In this document: one piece after another, positions 36,051 to 48,555 of the stretch
How the letters are laid out: each line of letters opens with the position of its first letter
How positions within the stretch are numbered: position 1 is the first letter of the stretch
From: Fen-1301 sp963786395
Lineage (GTDB): Bacteria; Bacteroidota; Ignavibacteria; Ignavibacteriales; Ignavibacteriaceae
Length of the DNA stretch: 64,000 bases
NCBI GenBank assembly: GCA_963786395.1
Contig: CAWAZD010000004.1
Coordinates: forward strand, 186,001-250,000
Direction of reading: 5' to 3'
Notes under the pieces: model-generated
Told to the model about the DNA's origin: nothing
The model's database searches: none
The model's input: only the letters and a program-made list of their open reading frames with translations
Made by a program: the position numbers and the translations under genes

Positions 36051-37227
36051 TCAGAACGACGTAGAAGTATATATTTCTTTGAGTATTTCCCGGGAAGCTA
36101 ACTGGATGCCTTTTTTATAATTCTTAATTGAATCAGATTTATTCTTGAAAAATTTTGATAGGGCTATTGGATAAACATTTGGAGGGAGCATATGGAGAAC
36201 CTTTTTATCAACAGTGCCACAGACAAGGAATATTATAGTTTTAGTATTTGCAAACTTTTTAATGATAGTACCGGAAGCTTTGTCCATAAAGCTTTGTGTA
36301 TCAAATTTTCCTTCACCAACAATAACAGAATTAATGTTCTTATCTTTTTTAATTCCAAGATCATTAGTTATAAATGCGGCAGATGAAATTAAACGGGCAT
36401 TAAGGAATAATTGAAACCCGGCAGCAAGTCCCCCACCAGATCCGGATATGAAATCAGTTTCCTTTATTATTTTTTTCTGAATTGAAGTATTAATAATATT
36501 CTTAAATCCGGAATCGACAATTTTTATTCCAAGCGGGGTAAGACCTTTTTGTTTTCCATAGACATGTGAAGCACCCTCAGCACCGAGAAGTGGATTATTT
36601 ACATCAGTCACCAAATCTATTTTAAATGGAAGTTCGGGTTTATTCCAAATTATGTTTTTTACTGAAGTATAATTTATTGGCAATGGTTCAAGAGGAGAAT
36701 TATTTTTATCAAACAGACTCATACCTAATTCAGAAAGCATGCCTATCCCCAAATCGTTTGTCCCGGTTCCACCGATTCCAATAATTACCTTTTTGATGTT
36801 GAGTATACCTTTGAAAACGTCGGAAGATAATTTTATTTATAAGTACACCTAATCCCCGAGAGCTTAATATAAGGGGGTGTCTTTTACTTACAGGGATTAA
36901 ATTCAGTCCAAGAACTTTTGCAGACTCGATATACAATATTTTATTTACTTTATTATAACCTACCGGACATTTAATATATTTATTTCGATAAGGAGCAGGG
37001 ATATTGTAGTAGATAATTTCCAGTCCGAAGTTTTTCTGGCACACACGAAGGAAACCGTCGCCTCCATCGGATACCGGTTTAGAAATTAAATTAAATTCTT
37101 TGCATCCCCTATTTTGCGGGAATGATAGTTCAATAGAGCGGGATAAATTAGAAATAAACAATTCCGCGATAGTAAGAGAATCGGCACATTCTTTAAAGCT
37201 ATTTGGTGCAACCAGGATATTTATCAT
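36051..37227 (-). CDS. Glycerate kinase (GlxK/GarK family), one frameshift
   Basis: Converts D-glycerate to 2- or 3-phosphoglycerate, the exit from glucarate/galactarate and tartronate-semialdehyde routes. The N-terminus is characteristic: ILVAPNSFKECADSLTIAE, then PVSDGGDGFL, and the mid-protein GIGGTGTNDLGIGML loop. A long C-terminal half includes GEGKFDTQSF. The N-terminal frame closes at 36730; one base near 36832 restores KLSSDVFKGILNIKKVIIGI and reads through to 36051 (about 392 residues, normal). Start shares one base with the MFS transporter stop (TAATG), so it is the last gene of the uronate operon. Confidence 0.87.
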
Positions 37228-38528
37228 TAGATTTTTTTAAGTGCACCGATTCCACTGTGTTTTGTATTTTTAATTAAAATTAGAACCAGGGCAGCACCAA
37301 TTACAGGGATGATACTGGCAACAATTAATATAGGGGCAAAAGAATAATGATCTGCAATCCAGCCTACTAAAAATGTAGAAACTATTGTTAAAATTCCAGC
37401 AGCAGTGCCACTGATTCCGCTAACCGTTGCAACAGAATTGCTTTGATAAATGTCAGAAGGTAAAACAAAAACCATGGTACAGAAAGTAGCGTAGGCAAAA
37501 GTGGAGATAGCAAAAAGTCCAGCTATAGCGAATAAGCCATTGACAAAAACAGCCGGGATAAGCATAGTCATACCGATGGCGCCAAAAACCACAACAGCTT
37601 TTCGGGCTTTACCGACCGACCATCCTTTTTTTATTAACCAACTTGACATACCGCCACCGGCAAAGTTCCCCAGATCGCAAGCGACGAAAGGAATCCAGAA
37701 AGCCAACAGAGTGTTTTCCGGGCTAAAGCCTTTTGAAACAAGAAAGATCATAAACCAATCCGCGATAAAAAACCAAACAGGGTCTGTGGCAGCGCGGGCA
37801 ATTATTATTCCCCAAGTTTGTCTGAGTTTTAATAATTCCATTATTTTGGGTTTTTCAGAATTTTCCATTTCAGAATCAATATCTTCCCTTTTATCAGCGA
37901 TGAGCATAGCTTTTTCCTCATCACTAATTCTGGGATGATTTTCAGGGGAGTGGTACATTTTTCTCCAGAAATAAAGCCAAATAAATCCCAGCGTACCGGT
38001 AATTAGGAAAACAGGACGCCAACTGCCCAGATGGGTGTATAAACCAATAACGACAAAAGGTGCAAAAGCCGCACCGATTGAAGATCCGCTATCAAAAAGC
38101 GCGACAGCCCATCCCCTTTCCTTTTTAGGGAACCATTCAGCGACAGCTTTTGTAGCAGCAGGCCAATTTGCAGATTCCCCGAAACCTAAAAGGAAACGAA
38201 AGAAAGCAAAGCTCCTCAAACCAACGGCGAGAGAAGTACACATGGCCACAATTGAATACCAGGTAACAGTAACAGTTAAACCCAGCCTTGTTCCGATACG
38301 ATCCATTAAACGTCCCAATGCTGTTTGACCGATTGCATATGCAACGCGGAAAGCGATTACGATTAAAGCATAATCTTCATTGGACCATTTATAATCTCTT
38401 TTGAGGAATGGAGCAAGAGTAGATAGAGTTTGTCGGTCGATATAATTTATTACAGTTGAGGCAAAGAGCATGCCTCCAATCCACCATCTTAAATTTTTAA
38501 CAGGTTGTTTAACTTTAGTTATTTTCAT
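37227..38528 (-). CDS. MFS transporter, hexuronate/glucarate (ACS) type
   Basis: 433 residues, 12 predicted membrane helices. Anion:cation symporter family features: NYIDRQTLSTLAPFLKRDY in helix 1, GRLMDRIGTRLGL in the 2-3 loop, and GFGESANWPAATKAVAEWFPKKERGWA in two halves, as in ExuT, GudP and relatives. It probably imports galacturonate/glucuronate or their oligosaccharide products by proton symport. Overlaps by one base with the genes on each side (GH28 stop, glycerate kinase start), so it is translationally coupled in the operon. Confidence 0.9.
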   Translation of the reverse strand: MKITKVKQPVKNLRWWIGGMLFASTVINYIDRQTLSTLAPFLKRDYKWSNEDYALIVIAFRVAYAIGQTALGRLMDRIGTRLGLTVTVTWYSIVAMCTSLAVGLRSFAFFRFLLGFGESANWPAATKAVAEWFPKKERGWAVALFDSGSSIGAAFAPFVVIGLYTHLGSWRPVFLITGTLGFIWLYFWRKMYHSPENHPRISDEEKAMLIADKREDIDSEMENSEKPKIMELLKLRQTWGIIIARAATDPVWFFIADWFMIFLVSKGFSPENTLLAFWIPFVACDLGNFAGGGMSSWLIKKGWSVGKARKAVVVFGAIGMTMLIPAVFVNGLFAIAGLFAISTFAYATFCTMVFVLPSDIYQSNSVATVSGISGTAAGILTIVSTFLVGWIADHYSFAPILIVASIIPVIGAALVLILIKNTKHSGIGALKKI

Positions 38529-40111
38529 TATTTAACATATCCATCGAGGGAAACCGTACCATTTTCCGCGTTATGTATTTTTTTGATATTAGTAAAATCA
38601 TTTCCTACTAATTTTATATTCTTACTTTGTTTTCCGGATACATCAAGAAATAAATCTAGTTCGGATGATGATGAAGAGTTTATTATGGATGAGTTAGCTA
38701 CATTCTTAAAATTTATTAAACAAGCACCTTCAGAACCGGGTTGGGCTTTCAAGCCAGTAATATTTATGCCGTCAACATCAATACCGATAATTGAAGGACG
38801 TGCATCTGAAACTGAATAACTAAGTTGAATATTATTGAATGAGATGTTTTTAGCATGCCGGACATAGAATCCATATGCCGGAAGAATACCCCACATAGTA
38901 CCTTCAGGGTAGCTATCTTCCAATTCAGGGATTTCTGATTTTATATCTGCTTTATTGACTCCTCCGCTAAAGTTAATTCTAATATTACTTAGAGAAATAT
39001 TTTCAATAAAATGTCCAGGTATGCCCGTAATAGAACAACCGATAGATTTAACATTATCAGCAACAATATTATTAAGAGAAACATCTTTAAAGCGACCAAC
39101 GCCCGGTTGAGGGGCATCATCTTTATATTTACGCGCCCTATTTCCAAGGCGGAGACAAATTGGAAGTTCAGGTCCATCAATAGTAATATTAGAAATAACA
39201 ACTCTTTCAAGAATGCCACCGTCAACATTACCGAGTGTAATTCCGCTGATACCTGCTGGTGATCCAAAAATAACTTTTTCAACTGAAGATGGTTTAACAA
39301 CCATATTAGAAATAACAATATTTCTAAATCCACCTGTTGATTCAGTGCCGATTTTAATAGCATTGCAATGGCTGCTAACAATACAATCAGAAATGGTTAC
39401 ATTTTCAGTAATTCTTAAAGAGGTACTTTTAAGAGTAATGCCATCATCGTCAGTATCTCCATTGCAACCGGAGATAACAACATTTTTGCAGCCATCGATA
39501 TCCATCATATCATTATTCTGATTGGCGTGATTAAAAATGTTAACATCCCGGATAGTAAGGTTTTGGCAGGCAAGATATTGCTGCATCCACATAGCCGAGT
39601 TACGGAGAGAAATATTTTCAATTGAAATGTCATTACATTCGACAAATCTTATTATAAAAGGTCTATTTCGATATCTATCCGGTTTCTTTTTTGTTATAAC
39701 TTTAAATGCACTACCCTGTCCATCAATGGTGCCCCCACCCTGGATTGAAATATGGGTAGAATGTTCTGAATAGAACAGACTATATTCGAGGAAATAGTCG
39801 TTGTAGGAATTAAGTTCAGGTTTATGAGGTTGATAGTCTTTGATATCGGTACTGCCAAGAATAACAGATCCAGGTGAAAGGTAAATATTTACATTACTTT
39901 TCAAGACCAAAGAGCCGGTTAAATATTTACCAGATGGAAAGATTACGGTGCCTCCCTGCAGAGCACAATTATCGATTGCAGTCTGTATAGATTTAGTGTT
40001 CAAAGAGAGGCCATCTCCTTTTGCCCCAAAATCTGTAACATTGAAAACGAAATTTGTCTGAGCAAATAGCGTAAAGTAAACTAATAATAATAAGATAATT
40101 ATTTTGTTCAT
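38528..40111 (-). CDS. Secreted GH28-like polygalacturonase family protein
   Basis: 527 residues. A signal peptide (IIILLLVYFTLFAQ) is followed by the GH28 opening FNVTDFGAKGDG and the parallel beta-helix. GH28 motifs: NNDMMDIDG for NTD, GDTDDDGITLKS for the DD motif, SSHCNAIKIGTESTGG for the GHG region, and RLGNRARKYKD in the RIK region. The changes (NND, SHCN) are as seen in Bacteroidota exo-acting GH28 relatives acting on galacturonides or rhamnogalacturonan. No T9SS domain, so periplasmic. It starts 5 nt after the oligogalacturonate-lyase-like gene. Confidence 0.88.
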   Translation of the reverse strand: MNKIIILLLLVYFTLFAQTNFVFNVTDFGAKGDGLSLNTKSIQTAIDNCALQGGTVIFPSGKYLTGSLVLKSNVNIYLSPGSVILGSTDIKDYQPHKPELNSYNDYFLEYSLFYSEHSTHISIQGGGTIDGQGSAFKVITKKKPDRYRNRPFIIRFVECNDISIENISLRNSAMWMQQYLACQNLTIRDVNIFNHANQNNDMMDIDGCKNVVISGCNGDTDDDGITLKSTSLRITENVTISDCIVSSHCNAIKIGTESTGGFRNIVISNMVVKPSSVEKVIFGSPAGISGITLGNVDGGILERVVISNITIDGPELPICLRLGNRARKYKDDAPQPGVGRFKDVSLNNIVADNVKSIGCSITGIPGHFIENISLSNIRINFSGGVNKADIKSEIPELEDSYPEGTMWGILPAYGFYVRHAKNISFNNIQLSYSVSDARPSIIGIDVDGINITGLKAQPGSEGACLINFKNVANSSIINSSSSSELDLFLDVSGKQSKNIKLVGNDFTNIKKIHNAENGTVSLDGYVK

Positions 40112-40116
40112 GATAT

Positions 40117-41286
40117 TTATTTTTTACTTTTATTAATTTTGACAGTATATACCTGCGGTTCGCCAGTTTTGTCAGTATTGAAGATAACGCAATTACCATC
40201 AGGGCTAAACTGAGCACAAGGTTCAGAAGCACTAATTTTCCAGCTTGAATCGTGTTTAAATAATACTTTAGTATCAGTTAGTTTGCGGTCTTCAATTTTA
40301 AATACGGCAATATTTGAACCGTTATAGATATCTGAGACCCATGATTTATAATCAGTAAATATTTGTGCATGTGCTGCGCCGATATTCAAAGGGATCATAA
40401 AATGATCACCGCCCGTAAGTTTAGCGGCACCAAGAAATTGTTTTCCATCGAGGGAATCGAATTTATATCGAGCTGAAAACCCAAGCATACTGCCATCAGG
40501 GTACCAGAATTCATGAGTGCGATGCAAACCATATTCCTGCGGAGTAACGGGTCCGCCGTCAGTACCTTGTAAATTAAGCCACCAAATACGAATCGGGGGG
40601 ACCCCGAAAATTCCCGGTTTATCTTTATCATAAACATGCTGCCAGCAATATGAAATAATATTTGTATCAACCGGGATTACAAAGAATATGACTAATTCTA
40701 AATCCATAATCCGGGCTGATTTGAGTAAGCTCTTTTGTCTGCATATTTAATTTAAACACAGCATAGGGACCAGTAGTGCATTTATCCGAATAACCTGGAT
40801 TTTTATTTGCAGAAAAGATAAAATATTTTGAATCGCAGGTAACAGAAAATGATAATGGTTTATAATCAGAAAATACGTATACCGTTTTAGATTCCAGAGT
40901 ATCTGTATTTAAAGATTTTCAGAGTATCACTATTAAAATACCATATGGTTTGGTATTTGGATAAATGCCAGACTTCGATTTTAGAGGGAATCGTTTGTCA
41001 TCTGAGTCATCTGACCATTATCAAGATTCAGATTGAAATAGATTTGTTGTCCGGTCCTGTCAGAATAAATCACAGCATTACTATCATCGATAAAAGACTC
41101 GATATTAAAATAGAGATGCCAATTCCGGCTGTTAGTTGTCCACTGAATTACTTCGAATCCAAGATCATTTTCAATAATTTTCTTTTCAGAAGGCCATACT
41201 TTTCCAACATAATCCATGGTTACTTGATTTAGATTGTGCAATCATAAGAGAAGAAAGCGAGAATAAGAGTGAAATAATTTTTTCAT
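40117..41286 (-). pseudogene. Oligogalacturonate-lyase-like (PL22) beta-propeller protein, several frameshifts
   Basis: Segments in different frames read in order as an oligogalacturonate lyase: a signal peptide from ATG 41286, GKVWPSEKKIIENDLGFEVIQWT in two halves, NWHLYFNIESFIDDSNAVIYSDRTGQ-type propeller blade, then VDTNIISYCWQHVYDKDKPG and HEFWYPDGSMLGFSARYKF, ending QVYTVKINKSKK at 40117. At least four one-base shifts are needed (two near 41240-41275, others near 40930 and 40720). PL22 enzymes cleave unsaturated di- and oligogalacturonides by beta-elimination. It sits between the NagB-like gene (17 nt) and GH28 (5 nt). Confidence 0.72.
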
Positions 41287-41303
41287 AATAGATTCAGATA
41301 TAG

Positions 41304-42093
41304 TTAATTCTTTAATTCCAGAAGTGAAGCCGAATCATTATCAATATATAAAACTGCGTCTTTATGACGCCGAAGAATAGTAGCGGGACATTTTTCTGAT
41401 ATTTCTGCTAGAAGAGTATGCATTAACTGCTTCAGCTTTTCTGATACCCGGTACTACAACTATTAAATGACCGGCTGATAATAAGAGCCGGAACGGTAAG
41501 AGAATATGCGGTTTTTGGGATGTCATCAACGCTTTTAAATCCGGCATCATTAACCTGTTGTTCTTTATATTTTTCTTCCAGTTCGACTACTTTAACAATC
41601 AAGGGTCGTGAAAATCAGCTACCGGAGGATCGTTAAAAGCAATATGGCCATTTTCTCCAATACCCATTAAGACAATATCAATAGGTTTTTCATGAAATAA
41701 GGGCGGCATATCTTCTGCATTCTTTCTCAGTATCGGGTTCCTGAGAATTTATCAAATGTACTGCTTTAAATGGTACTTTTGAGAATATATGTTCGGTTAA
41801 AAATACACCGAATAATTTATCAGAACCGGCAGGCAGTCCGATATATTCATCCATATGAAATGCAACAATCTTAGACCAGTCGATACTTTTATCATTTACT
41901 AATTCACTTAGCATTTCATTTTGAGACGGAGCAGCCGCGAATATGATACGGAGCTCATCTTTTTCGTAATAGTAGTTTTTTAATCAATATACTAATATTG
42001 GCTGCAGAATATTCTCCGACCATTTGCCTATTTGAAGCAATGACAACCTTAAGGTTATTCAACTACGAAAGTAATTGTTTTATTGATTTCCAT
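41304..42093 (-). pseudogene. Glucosamine-6-phosphate deaminase-like protein (NagB family), several frameshifts
   Basis: Read across frames, this encodes about 263 residues of the NagB fold: MEINKTITFV at the start, KNYYYEKDELRIIFAAAPSQ, then WSKIVAFHMDEYIGL (the family active-site strand), IDIVLMGIGENGHIAFNDPP, and a C-terminus ending ASLLELKN. At least three shifts (near 42055, 41990-41700 and 41410-41600). NagB deaminates glucosamine-6-P to fructose-6-P plus ammonia; in carbohydrate loci of Bacteroidota some members act on other amino-sugar phosphates. Its ATG directly abuts the GH105 stop (TAA ATG). Confidence 0.72.
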
Positions 42094-43861
42094 TTACGAA
42101 TATTCCTTATTTATATTTTGATCATCGAGAACCGAAATATTATTTCGTTTTTTTAAATATTTTTCCAATTTATTAACTTCAATAGCGGCCGTAATAACAG
42201 CACCCAAGCCTCGCGGGTCATTATCATATCTTTCCCTGTTGTAATAAAATTCTTTATCGGGCCCAATCCCGGTACCGCAGCAAATATCTTTTACAATCCC
42301 AGGAATTTATATTCTTCTGTAGTGCATTCCATGCATTAAGGATATTTTTGACTGTATTTTTTATCAATAAGACCTGACCTTATGCCACGGGAGAGTACAA
42401 CAATGATTAATAGCAGTACAGGAGGTCTCCTCAAAAGAGTTATTGTCATTAAGAACCTGGTGCCACATACCATTTTGATCCTGGCAGGCCAATATTCCTT
42501 CAAGTTGTGTTTCAAAGATATTTTTAACACTTTATAATATTTATTATTCACGGGCAGAAAACGTAATGCTTCAGATGCAGCCCAGACTGCCCATCCATTT
42601 GCTCTGCCCCAAAACACTTCGGATTGTTTTCCAGTAGCTGCTAAACCATCCATGCTTATATATTTTATTATCATTATCAAATAGATAACGATTAAAATTT
42701 ATTACTTGTTTTGCTGCTTCATTAAAATACTTTTCATCATTATTCAATACACCAAGCCGCATGAGAAGCGGGACAGACATAAATAAATCGTCAGCCCATA
42801 CAGTCTCTTTTTCAGGTTCAGGCCGGCAAAAAGTACCATCTTGCAATCTTGATTGTTCATGAAGAATATAATCGGCCATAGAGTTAATTAAAGTATCATA
42901 AATACGGATATGATTATTTAATTCGATCTGTACAAAAGGTAAAACAGGTGAACCTGCATCATCCAGCATACCTTTTCTGAAAACACGATAAAAGCTACCC
43001 CGAATATCATGATCCCGGAAATATTGTTTTTTGAAAATATCCAGGTTACTGAAGATGAAATCGCAATATTTTTTACCAAACTCAGAATATAACATTATTA
43101 CCACATTCAGAAGAAAGATCATTCATGACCATCATTAAAATACCGTTGGGATAATTCCAATCGGCAAAGGAATCTTTCTTAAAAGTGCTTAATGGATTTA
43201 TTATCAATTTTTTAAGCAGATGAGGTTGAGGGACAATGTACGGATACGAGGAAGAAACGAGCATATTATACAAACTATTTGAGGAGAAACCATAATCAAT
43301 ATTATTATCCGATATGTAAAAGCACCAGGGCCATGTGAAATTATTTATTTTAGATGAAGCCGGAATAAATTTGGATTTTACAGGTTCATCAGGGGCTGAT
43401 ATTTCTCTTAAATAAACGATATTATTGTTATCTCCAGTCGATTCGATAACAATTTTATTAACTCCATTATTAAGATTTATTGTAATAGTATCCTGAAATA
43501 CAAAAACTGAATATGCTATTTCTTTGAAATTGAAATGGATAATTCCAGTACGGGAAAAAACCATTTTATCATTAACCCATATCTTTAATGGGGAAGAATA
43601 ACTAATTCCAAATTGAAGTATATTATTTTCGTTTATAGATATATTCGCAAAAGCATGATTATAATTGCCTTTATATTTATCACAAGTGGATTTAAAATCA
43701 ATAACCTGAAGATCTGCTGCGGGTTTTTGAATTACTCAGTAAATTCAAAAGAAGTCTCTTTAATAATATTGTCAGCAATTTTACAAGCCAGTATAAGCGG
43801 ATTATGGTTCTGCGCTGAGATTGGCAGAAAGAAAGAATAAGGCTATGAGGAAGTATTTCAT
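42094..43861 (-). pseudogene. GH105/GH88-like unsaturated uronyl hydrolase with N-terminal beta domain, several frameshifts
   Basis: A signal peptide (FLIALFFLSANLSAE) begins at ATG 43861. A beta-sandwich-like N-terminal region (to about 43100) is followed by the (alpha/alpha)6-barrel: LQDGTFCRPEPEKETVWADDLFMS includes the WxDD motif with the catalytic aspartate, then a YKHGW segment and GRANGWAVWA, and the C-terminal DPRGLGAVITAAIEV typical of GH105. These enzymes hydrolyse the unsaturated uronate released by polysaccharide lyases (rhamnogalacturonyl or glucuronyl). About 588 residues, frames change near 43800, 43740, 43090, 42640 and 42300. Start 9 nt after the GH20 stop. Confidence 0.75.
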
Positions 43862-43870
43862 ATGTATCAA

Positions 43871-46463
43871 TTAATAAGAAATGATTTTGTAACGATTTTT
43901 TTTGTTTCTAACCTCACATTCCGGGAGTCTAAAAGTAAAATTCCAATTACCTTTAGTTTGGGATATTTTAAGCATTATATTATTCGTCCCTTTATGAAGA
44001 GGAAGGAAAAGAGAATATTGATCAGTAAGTAAATTTCCATTATTCAGTCTTTATCGAATACCTTATTTCCATTTAATAAATATTTGTGTACATTCATTAA
44101 AACCGATAAGAGCTTAACTACATAATCATTGGATGCTTCGATATTTGCGAAGGCATATGTAACAAGATTATTTTTATTATCTGGAAATATTTCATTCAGG
44201 TTTACAATGTCTTCATACTTACCGGTAATTCTTGTCCATCGGTATTTGACAGAATCATATAGAAATTCCTGAGTAACTTTAGGAAGGTCATGAGCTTCAC
44301 CTCCAATTGGGAATTAAATAATCAATATTGAGAGCGGAGGAAAATCTTTAGCAGGGAAGGGATTTACCATAAGCCAGTCCCGAAAATATTTACCTTTCAA
44401 AGAGGAGACAGCAAGAGAAATATTATCCTTAGGCAGCAGAGGCAAATTGATTATTTAATCTTTTAAGAGCATTTCAGCACTCTGTTGGCAGCATTATTGA
44501 ATGAAGTAATTTTAATATCATAACTATCAGTTATTTTTTTTAGGGCATACTCCTGATTTTCATTCAGCCAAAGCTTTTTAAATGTTGATTCAGAAATTGA
44601 TTCCCTTTTAACAATATTATTCAAGAAGGAGTCTGAATTTTCAGAAGATTTCTTTGCTACAAATGGTTCAATAGAAGAGACCGAATCTGCGAGTGAATAA
44701 TAAGCGGATGCATTAATCAGATTGAATCTTTCAAATGCGAGATTACTGTAAAAATCACAAATAAACTTAAGATTATCCTTATCACGGGTATAATATTTAA
44801 GATTAGCATTGGTTAAAAGATCACTTGCCTCGCCAGTAATTTTAATAATCTTATCCCAATCTATAAGTAGAAATCATTAATGTTTTCCAGAATCAGGGAG
44901 AATATTTTGAAAGAGAATTTTATCATTTATACCATCAGTAGGTTCAAGATCAGCAAGTTCTTCAATTTTCCATATAGCCTGAGTAAAGGAATTATTGGAA
45001 GCACCATAAATACCCTTATTAAACCGGTAATCGAAATCTGAGGAATCGGCGGATTGAGGATTCCAGATTTTATCGGCGGCATAAGATACACCATACCAAT
45101 CATTAGAAAATAGGGCAGTTCCTCCATCGTCCCAAACAGTATTTAATAAACCCAGGGCGCCAGATTTTTCGCCTGCAAGGGCAAAACCTTTAATATTCCC
45201 GAAGGACTTGTTTATAGTCAGGAAATAATTTATTCGAATTAAGAACCCCGGTGGTTACAAAAAACTCAAAACCGGCATTTTTGATAGGGATCGATAAACT
45301 TAGAATAAGAATCTAGATCATCATAAGTCCAGGTTCCGATAATAATATCTTTGGGTAGTTTCTTTAATAATTCAGGATATTCCAGAAGAACATCTCCCCA
45401 CATAAATACTTTCGTATTAAGATTTTTGAGAATGTTGTAAAGCTTCATTATATGGTTATAATATGCTTCGGCATAGCCGATACTATCTACAAGTCTTTTG
45501 ATGCTCCCTTACCAAGATCAAAAGTTTCGTCGCAATTAATATTAAAGAAAGGGGCATTAAAAGCAGGTACCATTTCAGAATAGATGTCATTCAAGAATTT
45601 ATAGCTTTCAGGATTGACAGGAGAAATTAATGTGCCACTTTCCCCAAGATGAGAATATTCAGGAGTATTCAGAATATTATTGAAATGACCAAACGATTGG
45701 AAATCGCCCAACCAGGTTATGTTATAACCGGCGGCATAATTCTGAAAGATCTTTCCATTGTTCGATAGTAATTGAACCATCTTTGGGAGCAAATTCAGGA
45801 TGGCTTTTAGTTTTAACAACATTCTCAATATAATATGTGAACATATTGATCTTCATTTCAGAAAGACGTCTGATCTGATATTTCATAAATTCCAATGTTG
45901 GATACAGGACCACGGGATATATCATCCATAACAGCACGGATTTCAAGACGGGAAATCGGTAATTCTAATGCCAGGCAAATATGATTTATCTTCAAACTCT
46001 CGGATGATCTGTTTCAGAGTTTGAACACCATAAAACAATACCTTTCTGGTTGTTAGCAGAAATAATTATTAAATCAGAAGATATGAGTAACCTGTAGCCT
46101 TCTTCTCCCAACATACTTATCAGGTATAAGATCAGACCTATCACAAATAGATATGAAATTTACTATTATCATAAGGCATTCCAATTAGAATATTTTCATA
46201 TGAAGTGGCATTTTTACTAACAGAGACATTCTTAATTAATTTTAAATCCTCATTCAAATCATTTAATGCATTTTCCAATTGATTGTAATATTTACAATAC
46301 TGTTTTATTTGAATTGATGTATCTTTAAGAACAAATCTTTCGGAAGTAAAGGTATAATTTTTAGGCAGAGGGACAACATCCAGAATATTATTTTGACCAT
46401 TTGTAAGTGAACATAAAACAAACAGAAAAAAATAAGCTGGGGTAATCCGGTTTTATTCCTCAT
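43871..46463 (-). pseudogene. GH20-like beta-hexosaminidase family protein, several frameshifts
   Basis: About 860 residues when frames are joined. Signal region AYFFLFVLCSLTNGQ, then an N-terminal PLPKNYTFTSERFVLKD domain as in GH20b zincin-like folds. The catalytic barrel has MKYQIRRLSEMKINMFTYYIE, YNITWLGDFQSFGHF, and FFNINCDETFDLGKG containing the Asp-Glu pair expected for substrate-assisted GH20 catalysis, followed by VFMWGDVLLEYPELL. The C-terminus ends ...KNRYKIISY at 43871. Target would be beta-linked GlcNAc/GalNAc, but related families use other hexosaminides. At least six shifts; 2 nt after the T9SS gene stop. Confidence 0.65.
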
Positions 46464-46465
46464 CT

Positions 46466-48520
46466 TTACTTTAGTAAAACTATTTTTTTAGATAACAATT
46501 GATCATCTGCTTTTAATACGACAAAATAAATTCCACTTGCCAAAGCATCGCTATTCAAAGATATTTCGGTTTTATTATTCAGAGGGTCTATATGGAATTC
46601 TTTGACTTTCCGGCCAAGTATATCAAATAGGTTAAGGGAAAAATATTTTTATTTGCAAATCCGGATGGAAAGTTTACGAATTTTAGTTTGACCGTTAAAC
46701 GGGTTAGGATAAATATTCAATTCAAAATGACTAGGTTGTTCTGCTGAATGATTAATTTCTTTAACAGAAGTTACAACTTTTTTCAAATCAACATTTATGG
46801 CAGCACCCCAGAGAGTGGCATATTCACCATTAGATCCTTTAGGTAAATTATAGAAACTAAAAACCAAGAGACTATCGGTAAGCTGGCTTGTGGTGGCAAT
46901 TTCCATTAAATAATTATCATTTAACATAGACATATTTTGGATATTTACAGTACTATCATTTTGCAGAAGAGATAAATCAGAAATGGAAAAAGAAGCTGGA
47001 TCGAGTGGCAAGGAAAAATAGAGATTCAATTTATTTCCAAGTACTTTAGCCCTCACAATTCTGGGTTTTTCATTATAGGATAGGTGCAGTCCTGATGCAG
47101 TTTTGAATCTAAATGCCGGGCCATCTACAAGATTATCGCCTTCATAGGCGCCAATATCCGGGCCTGAACCCTGATAGGATTGAGTCCAGTCGAAATCAGG
47201 AAATTCTAATATTTTGCCTGCATCAATAGCAGGGCTACCCTGTTGGAGTTTTAAGTTAAATTTTTGAGAATCAATAAACAGTGGATCTGTTATCAAGCCA
47301 TGGGATTCCTGCTTATTATTGATAATAGTAGCCGGCCATGATAAGTTTGAAACGTCATAATCAAACACATCAGTAGTATCCCAGAAAGCCAACAACCATG
47401 TTCTGCTGCTTTTAGTAAATTTATATGCATTGTTAAAATGTTTAATTTGGATCCCGGCTGTTCCTGCATCATTGGCAAAAGCCTTTCCGCATCCGCAGAA
47501 GCTATTGTTAAAAGCATAGAGAGGAAATGATAGATTATTAGGAGCCGCCCCATACACTTTCCAGAAAGAGGACGCAACGCTAGCAGCCCAATTATCATTG
47601 ACATCCGAGGTAATCAAATTGCCATAATAATAAATATTGCCTCCCTGGACATGATCAACCGACATAGTTTTGTGAATATTATGAGAATGATTATGGTAAA
47701 TATGCAGATTGTAGGTATAGTATTCAGGTTCAAAATCATTATCCCTGATATCAATAACGGAATTATTATATATTTCTATATTTGAATCATATCCAGTTTG
47801 GGCAGTCCATCTTATCCCATTAAATGCGTTTATAATTGTATTATTTCTGATAACGACTGAGCCGCCTGTTCCTATAAAACTGACTAGAGTTCCATTAAAA
47901 TACTGAAGAGCCCCTTCGTGCATTGATGTCCAAGCATCCATACCAGTGGAATCATATACCATTGTCCAAAGAGAAGAGCCCCCCTGATCCCAATTATTAT
48001 TTTCTATAAGGAGATGATGTGTTGAGGAACCAGTTGCATCAATTACTCTTTTCCCACCGTAAAAAGAGCAGCCTTTAATTGTTAAATACGAAGAATTGAT
48101 AATCTGTAGAGGATTTGTCCACCCGTTTTTGAAAATGATGTTTCCGACTTCAATCCAAGCCGAGTTTTGAATCTGCATCCAGTAATAGGAAGCCGAATTC
48201 GAGGGTGCCGGTGCGCCTCCATCAATAACTGCCTGCTGACCAGGTAAAGTATTATACCCATAAATATAAATTGGTTTTTCAGCGGCGCCATACTTACTGA
48301 TGAATTTAACAATTTCCCTAAATGTGCCAGGTAATAAAAAAATAGTATCTCCAGGCGAAGATAATTTTACAGCGTTATTAATAGATTTTAATGGCTGCGA
48401 AATAATCAGCCCGGTATTCAGGTCGTTCCCTGTTGTTGAGACATAAATATTTTTTGACTGAGACAAATACAAAGGGCTGAGTAGAAGAAATAAAAAAAGC
48501 GTCTTATATATTTTTAACAT
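46466..48520 (-). CDS. T9SS-secreted right-handed beta-helix protein (DUF1565-like), two compensating frameshifts
   Basis: Signal peptide (FLFLLLSPLYLSQ), then the DUF1565/polysaccharide-lyase-like entry IYVSTTGNDLNTGLIISQPL, a right-handed beta-helix of about 400 residues (NNTIINAFNGIRW, HIYHNHSHNIHKT turns), an Ig-like domain (RIVRAKVLGNKLNLYFSLPL) and a Por sorting domain. The sorting domain is broken by one shift near 46700 and another near 46640 that cancel, so the total frame (685 codons) is restored: NIYPNPFNGQTK and ILGRKVKEFHID flank the patch. Possible PL6/PL9-like lyase or binding protein on uronate polymers. Paralogue of the next upstream gene. Confidence 0.8.
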
Positions 48521-48555
48521 TTATTTAATTCCCAGCTATATGATAGTTATTTAAT

